Of a stretch of 46,101 nt of DNA, positions 42,020 through 46,101 are shown one piece after another. The notes beneath the pieces are model-generated. The model searched no databases. It had not been told where the DNA came from and saw nothing but the letters and a program-made list of their open reading frames with translations. The DNA is from Paracoccaceae bacterium. GTDB taxonomy: Bacteria > Pseudomonadota > Alphaproteobacteria > Rhodobacterales > Rhodobacteraceae. A program made the translations under genes and the position numbers. Location: positions 24,366-70,466 of the forward strand of contig JAGQRV010000040.1 of assembly GCA_020425125.1 (NCBI GenBank), given 5' to 3'. Numbering within the stretch: the stretch's first letter is position 1; every line of letters begins with the position of its first letter.

Positions 42020-42044
42020 GGCGGGGCGAGACAAGCGCCCCGCC
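42020..42044 (-). promoter_or_regulatory. GC hairpin in the rfbF leader
   Basis: GGCGGGGCG / CGCCCCGCC with a 7-nt loop, a perfect 9-bp stem that ends 20 bp before the rfbF ATG. No T-run follows on the rfbF strand. It could insulate the operon from rpsI read-through or affect translation. Confidence 0.45.
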
Positions 42045-42235
42045 GCCGCAATTACCACGCGGCACCCTGCCCGTGAAGTCGCTGCAGCGCGGAGCGGTAA
42101 ATTGCCTGCTATGCGTGCATCGCAGCGGCGGGGCGACAGCGCCGCACCGCCCGTCCACCCCCCGGCCGTCAACGTCACGCCGCCCCGGGTCGACGCCGGC
42201 GCACCGGGTCCCGTCCGGGACTGCGGCAACGAAAT
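42045..42235. other. Gap between the rfbF hairpin and the rpsI terminator
   Basis: 191 bp, very GC-rich apart from short AT patches near 42105. The rfbF operon promoter should lie here, but no convincing -35/-10 pair was found by eye. Confidence 0.3.
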
Positions 42236-42258
42236 AGGGGGCCACATCCGGGCCCCCT
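42236..42258 (-). terminator. Probable intrinsic terminator after rpsI
   Basis: On the minus strand AGGGGGCC / GGCCCCCT forms a perfect 8-bp stem with a 7-nt loop, followed by ATTTCGTT. It begins 42 nt after the rpsI stop. The T-tract is weak but the position is right for the end of the rplM-rpsI operon. Confidence 0.6.
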
Positions 42259-42300
42259 CCGTATCGAACGCTCCCCGCCCGGACGGCCGGGCCGTCGCGA

Positions 42301-42804
42301 TCAGCGCTTGGAGAACTGGAAGCTGCGGCGGGCCTTGCGGCGGCCGAACTTCTTGCGCTCCACGACGCGGCTGTCGCGGGTCAGGAAGCCCGCGGCCTTC
42401 AGTGCCGAGCGGAGGCTCGGATCATAGAGCTGCAGCGCCTTCGACACGCCGTGCTTGACCGCGCCGGCCTGACCCGACAGGCCGCCACCGGCAACCGTCG
42501 CCATCACGTCGAACTGGTTCTCGACCCCGGCCACCGTGAACGGCTGGCGCAGGATCATCTGCAGCACCGGACGCGCGAAATAGGCGCTCATGTCCTTGCC
42601 GTTTACCGTCACCTTGCCCGAACCCGGCTTGATCCAGACCCGTGCCACCGCATCCTTGCGCTTGCCGGTCGCGTAGGACCGGCCCAGAGAATCGCGGACG
42701 GGCGCGCGCGCGACCTGTTCGGCAACGGCGTCCCCGGCCGTTGCGGCCGCCGGAGTGGCAAGCCGGCCCTTGAGCTCTTCGAGAGACTTGATTTCCTCGG
42801 CCAT
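42301..42804 (-). CDS. rpsI: 30S ribosomal protein S9
   Basis: 167 residues. [21 protein letters not shown] is the S9 start, [27 protein letters not shown] the universal C-terminal tail that reaches the P-site tRNA. It has an N-terminal extension of about 40 residues ([15 protein letters not shown]...), common in alphaproteobacteria. ATG overlaps the rplM stop by one base (TGATG). Confidence 0.98.
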   Translation of the reverse strand: MAEEIKSLEELKGRLATPAAATAGDAVAEQVARAPVRDSLGRSYATGKRKDAVARVWIKPGSGKVTVNGKDMSAYFARPVLQMILRQPFTVAGVENQFDVMATVAGGGLSGQAGAVKHGVSKALQLYDPSLRSALKAAGFLTRDSRVVERKKFGRRKARRSFQFSKR

Positions 42805-43268
42805 CACGCGCTCCGGCTGTTCTTGCGGTTGAGGGACTTCACGTCCAGAACTTCGGGGGATTGTGCCTCGTGCGGGTGCTCGGTACCGGCATAGACACGC
42901 AGGTTGGTCATCTGCTGGCGGCTCAGCCGGTTGCCCGGCAGCATCCGCTGCACCGCCTTCTCGACGACACGCTCGGGATGCGCACCTTCGAGGATCTTGC
43001 CCGCGGTGGTGGACTTGATCCCGCCCGGATGGCCGGTATGGCGGTAATAGACCTTGTCGGTCCGCTTCCGCCCGGTCAGCTGCACCTTGTCGGCGTTGAT
43101 CACGATCACGTTGTCGCCCATGTCCATGTGCGGCGTGAAGGTCGCCTTGTGCTTGCCGCGCAGGCGCATCGCGATGATCGAGGCGAGCCGGCCCAGAACG
43201 ACGCCCTCGGCGTCGATCAGGATCCATTTCTTGTCGATATCAGCCGGCTTGGCTGTATAGGTCTTCAT
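42804..43268 (-). CDS. rplM: 50S ribosomal protein L13
   Basis: 154 residues. [47 protein letters not shown] and [11 protein letters not shown] identify L13. First gene of rplM-rpsI, as in most bacteria. ATG 43268 is preceded by a purine-rich GGGAAAGGGA. A good promoter lies 75-102 bp upstream. Confidence 0.98.
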   Translation of the reverse strand: MKTYTAKPADIDKKWILIDAEGVVLGRLASIIAMRLRGKHKATFTPHMDMGDNVIVINADKVQLTGRKRTDKVYYRHTGHPGGIKSTTAGKILEGAHPERVVEKAVQRMLPGNRLSRQQMTNLRVYAGTEHPHEAQSPEVLDVKSLNRKNSRSA

Positions 43269-43342
43269 TCGTCGGTCCCTTTCCCGGTCCCTTGTCCGGC
43301 AGGCGCTCGCAGGCGGCACCGCCCTGAATCTCGGATTGGCGG

Positions 43343-43370
43343 TTTCTAGCGACTTCGCACGCAAGGTCAA
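43343..43370 (-). promoter_or_regulatory. Promoter of rplM-rpsI
   Basis: Minus strand: TTGACC (43370-43365), 16-nt spacer, TAGAAA (43348-43343). This is one of the best sigma-70-like pairs in the window and gives a leader of about 65-70 nt, in which L13-type autoregulation could act. Confidence 0.6.
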
Positions 43371-43418
43371 TATCCAATGCGCGGGAAAACCTTCATTGTT
43401 TCAATACCTTCCAATTTG

Positions 43419-43432
43419 GGTATCATGATACC
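43419..43432. promoter_or_regulatory. Palindromic candidate operator before the hydratase-like gene
   Basis: GGTATCATGATACC, a perfect 14-bp palindrome, with a further half-site AATACC 13 nt to its left (43404-43409). It lies 119 bp before the hydratase-like ATG and 49 bp upstream of the rplM -35 box. GntR- or TetR-type regulators of acyl-CoA genes bind sites of this shape. Confidence 0.45.
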
Positions 43433-43551
43433 ATATCCTTCGGCCGGGATTCTGACCGTTCAGGTGCGTCCGGACGGAGAGGCGCGCGGTTTCGCGGCTT
43501 TCCGACTCCGGCGCCCCGCCCTAGTCTTTTCCCCGCAAGGCAGGAGGCGAC

Positions 43552-44343
43552 ATGAGTGACCAGATTCTGATCCGCGAGGATACCGGGGCGGTGGCCCGTC
43601 TCACGATGAATGCACCGGGGCGGCTCAATGCCCTGTCCGACGCCATGCTGGCGGCGCTGAGCGACGGCTTCGCCGCGCTGGCGCAGGACCCGGCGATCCG
43701 CGTGGTGATCCTGCGCGGTGAAGGAAAGGCCTTCTGCGCCGGACACGACCTGAAGGAGATGACGCGCGGCCGCGCGGCCGAGGACGGCGGCGCGGCCTAT
43801 TTCCGCGACCTGTTCCGGCGCTGCTCGGCGGTCATGCAGGCCATTCCGCGCCTCCCGCAGCCGGTGATCGCCGAGGTACACGGCATTGCCACCGCCGCCG
43901 GCTGCCAGCTCGTCGCCTCGTGCGATCTCGCCGTCGCGGCCGAGGGGACCCGGTTCGGCGTCAACGGGGTAAATATCGGCCTCTTCTGCTCGACGCCGAT
44001 GGTCGCGCTGTCGCGCAACGTCCCGCGCAAGAAGGCCTTCGAGATGCTGACGACCGGGCAGTTCATCCCCGCGGCCGAGGCCGAGCGGCTCGGTCTCGTC
44101 AACCGGGTCGTCCCGGTGGAGAGACTCGCAGCGGAAACGCAGGGCCTGGCCGACACGATCGCAGCCAAGCTCGGCTCCGCCGTCCGGATCGGCAAGCGCG
44201 CCTTCTACGATCAGCTGGAGCGTCCTCTGGCCGACGCCTACGCGCTGACCGGCGAGGTGATGGTAGCCAACATGCTCGACCGCGACACCGCCGAGGGCAT
44301 CGCGGCCTTCATCGACAAGCGCGCGCCCGAATGGTCCCAGTGA
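43552..44343 (+). CDS. Enoyl-CoA hydratase/isomerase-family protein lacking catalytic glutamates
   Basis: 263 residues, crotonase fold. RLTMNAPGRLNALSDAM, GEGKAFCAGHDLKEM (CoA and oxyanion-hole block) and ATAAGCQLVASCDLAVA are intact. The two catalytic glutamates of classic hydratases (E144, E164 of the rat enzyme) are Gln119 and Gly139 here, at the correct 20-residue spacing. This resembles the ECHDC3 branch, whose reaction is uncertain, so the usual label enoyl-CoA hydratase may be wrong. GGAGG precedes the ATG. Confidence 0.85.
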   Translation: MSDQILIREDTGAVARLTMNAPGRLNALSDAMLAALSDGFAALAQDPAIRVVILRGEGKAFCAGHDLKEMTRGRAAEDGGAAYFRDLFRRCSAVMQAIPRLPQPVIAEVHGIATAAGCQLVASCDLAVAAEGTRFGVNGVNIGLFCSTPMVALSRNVPRKKAFEMLTTGQFIPAAEAERLGLVNRVVPVERLAAETQGLADTIAAKLGSAVRIGKRAFYDQLERPLADAYALTGEVMVANMLDRDTAEGIAAFIDKRAPEWSQ

Positions 44344-44356
44344 GGGCGGGCGCGGG

Positions 44357-44815
44357 TCACCGGCCGAGGATTTCGTTCAGGCGCGCGGTTTCCTCGTCGC
44401 TCAGCCGCTCGGGCTCGCCCAGCCGCGCCGCCCGGTGTCCCCGGACATAGGCGAAGGCGATCCCCGCCCCGGCCAGCAGAAGCAGCGGACCGGCCAGCCA
44501 CAGGACCAGATTCGTCCCCGTGGTCCTGGGCCGCAGCAGCACGTATTCGCCGTAGCGGTCGGTGAGGTATTTCACCACCTCGGCGTCGCTGTCCCCGGCC
44601 TTCAGCCGCTCGCGCACGAGGATGCGCAGGTCGCGTGCCAGATCGGCATTCGATTCGTCGATGCTTTCATTACGGCAGACGAGGCAGCGCAGCCCGGCCG
44701 AAATGTCCCGCGCCCGCGCCTCAAGCGCCGGGTCGGACAGCATCTCGTCGGGCTGGACCGCGACGGCCGGAACCGGCGCCAGCGCCAGAAGCACGAGCAG
44801 GACAAGCCAGCGCAT
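44357..44815 (-). CDS. ccmH: Cytochrome c maturation protein CcmH (CycL)
   Basis: 152 residues. A signal anchor (1-20), the periplasmic redox pair LRCLVCRNESI (C44, C47), then a membrane helix (about 104-124) and a short tail. CcmH reduces and holds the apocytochrome c heme-binding motif for the CcmF-H ligase. It begins 3 nt after the ccmF stop, so the two are one operon. Confidence 0.94.
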   Translation of the reverse strand: MRWLVLLVLLALAPVPAVAVQPDEMLSDPALEARARDISAGLRCLVCRNESIDESNADLARDLRILVRERLKAGDSDAEVVKYLTDRYGEYVLLRPRTTGTNLVLWLAGPLLLLAGAGIAFAYVRGHRAARLGEPERLSDEETARLNEILGR

Positions 44816-44818
44816 GGC

Positions 44819-46101
44819 CTATTCCGCCGGCAGCGGGGCGGACGGCACGGCACGTTCCCGCACCGCTCCCGGCGCGACGCGGTGGCGCCGGTCGGAGAGG
44901 CTCATGAGCCCGCCGAGGGCCATCACGATCGCCCCCACCCAGATCCAGTTGGCGAAGGGCTTCACGTAGGTCCGCACCGCCCAGCCGCCGTCGGCCTGCG
45001 GATCGCCGATCACCAGATAGAGGTCGCGGAACACCCCGTTGTCGATGGCAGCCTCGGTCGTGGGCATCCGGGCCACCGGATAGAGGCGCTTCTCGGGATG
45101 CAGGACCGCAACCTCGCGCCCATCCTTCGACACCCGGATTTCGGCCATCGTGGAATGATAGTTCGGCCCTTCGACCTTGTGCACGTCTGCCAGTACAACC
45201 TGATAGCCGGCGACGTCGAACGGCTCGCCGATCTTCACGGCACGGATGTCCTCCACCTGCCAGGCGGTGACCAGCGCCACGCCGAGGATCGTCACGCCCA
45301 GCCCCGCATGGGCGGTCGCCTTGCCCCAGTCCGCCCGCGGCAGCCGCGTCAGCCGCGACAGCCGCGCGGCAGGACGGCCCCGCCCGCTTCGCGACCAGAG
45401 ATCGACCGCCGCGCCCGCGATCAGCCAGACCCCGAGCCCGGTTCCCACCGGTGCCAGCAGGCTCCGCCCGGTTCCGAAAGTCCAGGCCAGTGCCGCCAGT
45501 GCCAGCGCCAGAAGGGCCGGCACCACAAGCTGCCGCAATGCCCGGCCGAGGCGCGCGCGCTTCCACGGCAGCAGCGCCCCCACAGGCAGAATGACCGCCA
45601 CGGCCACCATGAACGGCGTGAAGGCCGCGTCGAAGAACGGCGCGCCGACCGAGAGCTTCCGGCCGAACGCCATCTCGGCCAGAAGCGGCCAGACCGTTCC
45701 GATGAAGACCACGAAGGCACCCACGGCGAGCAGCACGTTGTTCGCCACCAGCGCGCTTTCCCGGCTGACCAGCGCGAACACCGCCTTCGACTGCATCGCC
45801 CCGGACCGGGCGGCGAACAGCGTCAGCGCGCCGCCGACGAAGGCCGCGAGAATGGCCAGGATGAACACGCCGCGCGCCGGGTCGTTGGCGAAGGCATGGA
45901 CCGAGGTCAGCACCCCCGAGCGGACGATGAAGGTGCCGATCAGCGAGAAGCCGAAGGCCAGGATCGCCAGCAGGATCGTCCAGCTCTTCAGCGCCTCGCG
46001 CTTTTCCACCACGATCGAGGAATGCAGCAGCGCCGCCGCGAAGAGCCAGGGCATGAACGATGCGTTCTCGACCGGATCCCAGAACCAGAAGCCGCCCCAG
46101 C
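44819..46101 (-). CDS. ccmF: Cytochrome c heme lyase subunit CcmF, C-terminal part (5' end outside window)
   Basis: About 427 codons are visible; the start lies beyond the right edge. The part closest to the edge reads WGGFWFWDPVENASFMPW, the WWD domain that holds heme for ligation. Many membrane helices follow, then a large periplasmic domain (ILGVALVTAWQVEDIRAVKIGEPF ... LHPEKRLYPVARMPTTEAAI) and a last helix. CcmF attaches heme to apocytochrome c together with CcmH. The frame ends with TAG. Confidence 0.96.
   Translation of the reverse strand, partial: WGGFWFWDPVENASFMPWLFAAALLHSSIVVEKREALKSWTILLAILAFGFSLIGTFIVRSGVLTSVHAFANDPARGVFILAILAAFVGGALTLFAARSGAMQSKAVFALVSRESALVANNVLLAVGAFVVFIGTVWPLLAEMAFGRKLSVGAPFFDAAFTPFMVAVAVILPVGALLPWKRARLGRALRQLVVPALLALALAALAWTFGTGRSLLAPVGTGLGVWLIAGAAVDLWSRSGRGRPAARLSRLTRLPRADWGKATAHAGLGVTILGVALVTAWQVEDIRAVKIGEPFDVAGYQVVLADVHKVEGPNYHSTMAEIRVSKDGREVAVLHPEKRLYPVARMPTTEAAIDNGVFRDLYLVIGDPQADGGWAVRTYVKPFANWIWVGAIVMALGGLMSLSDRRHRVAPGAVRERAVPSAPLPAE

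Noticed and set aside
42045-42235. JUMPstart/ops element before the glycan operon
   Set aside because: No GGCGGTAG-type motif is present.

Overview
The window is a 46.1 kb piece of a GC-rich alphaproteobacterial chromosome, almost certainly Rhodobacteraceae (Rhodobacterales). The placement rests on protein families and gene neighbourhoods: fumC followed by DUF4169 and ribbon-helix-helix genes, purC-purS-purQ, the DUF1476 zeta inhibitor of the F1-ATPase, RNase E with a huge acidic insertion in its S1 domain, a DUF6456/DUF6477 divergent pair, and an alphaproteobacterial-type LexA box (GTTC-N7-GTTC). No rRNA, tRNA, CRISPR array, insertion sequence or prophage was seen. Coding density is high and most genes are ordinary chromosomal genes.

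Layout. 1-6.0 kb: end of fumC, a DsbA-fold isomerase, a YpfJ-type zinc metalloprotease, DUF4169 and RHH small proteins, two tandem paralogous glycosyltransferases, CcdA and a TusA-like sulfur carrier. 6.0-12.7 kb (minus strand): RNase E with a long leader, then a DctB/DctD-like two-component system whose regulator has lost the sigma-54 contact loop. 12.8-14.5 kb (minus): purC-purS-purQ. 14.7-19.1 kb: ATPase zeta subunit, a homocysteine S-methyltransferase, a radical SAM protein under an apparent LexA-controlled leaderless promoter, a corrinoid protein, a 52-residue membrane protein and DUF1638. 19.1-25.3 kb: SufE, a lipoprotein, the DUF6456 regulator and DUF6477, an MttB-like methyltransferase, guaA and a zinc-ribbon membrane protein. 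25.3-34.4 kb: a FadL-like porin, a P-loop protein, metA, ppk2, a TetR regulator, a PHA depolymerase, two stress-type membrane proteins and an AidB-like acyl-CoA dehydrogenase. 34.5-42.0 kb: a surface-glycan island. 42.3-46.1 kb: rpsI/rplM, an enoyl-CoA hydratase-like gene, ccmH and the end of ccmF.

How the genes fit together. Three sets look like working systems. (1) Methyl transfer to homocysteine: a homocysteine S-methyltransferase, a stand-alone corrinoid protein, DUF1638 with a coupled small membrane protein and, 4 kb away, a non-pyrrolysine MttB homologue; metA, with the acetyl-CoA-type Glu111, supplies the homocysteine branch. This looks like a split cobalamin methionine synthase or a corrinoid demethylation system whose other parts lie outside the window. 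(2) A glycan module: five tightly overlapping minus-strand genes (CDP-glucose synthesis, 4,6-dehydration, C-methylation, reduction/epimerisation, GtrA flippase) converge on a GtrB-like transferase and a GT39-type membrane transferase, suggesting a lipid-linked branched 6-deoxysugar added outside the cytoplasmic membrane. (3) A putative gene-transfer-agent-type regulator (DUF6456) divergent from DUF6477.

All names come from reading the translated sequence; no database search was run. Promoters and hairpins were found by eye and are weaker than the gene calls.
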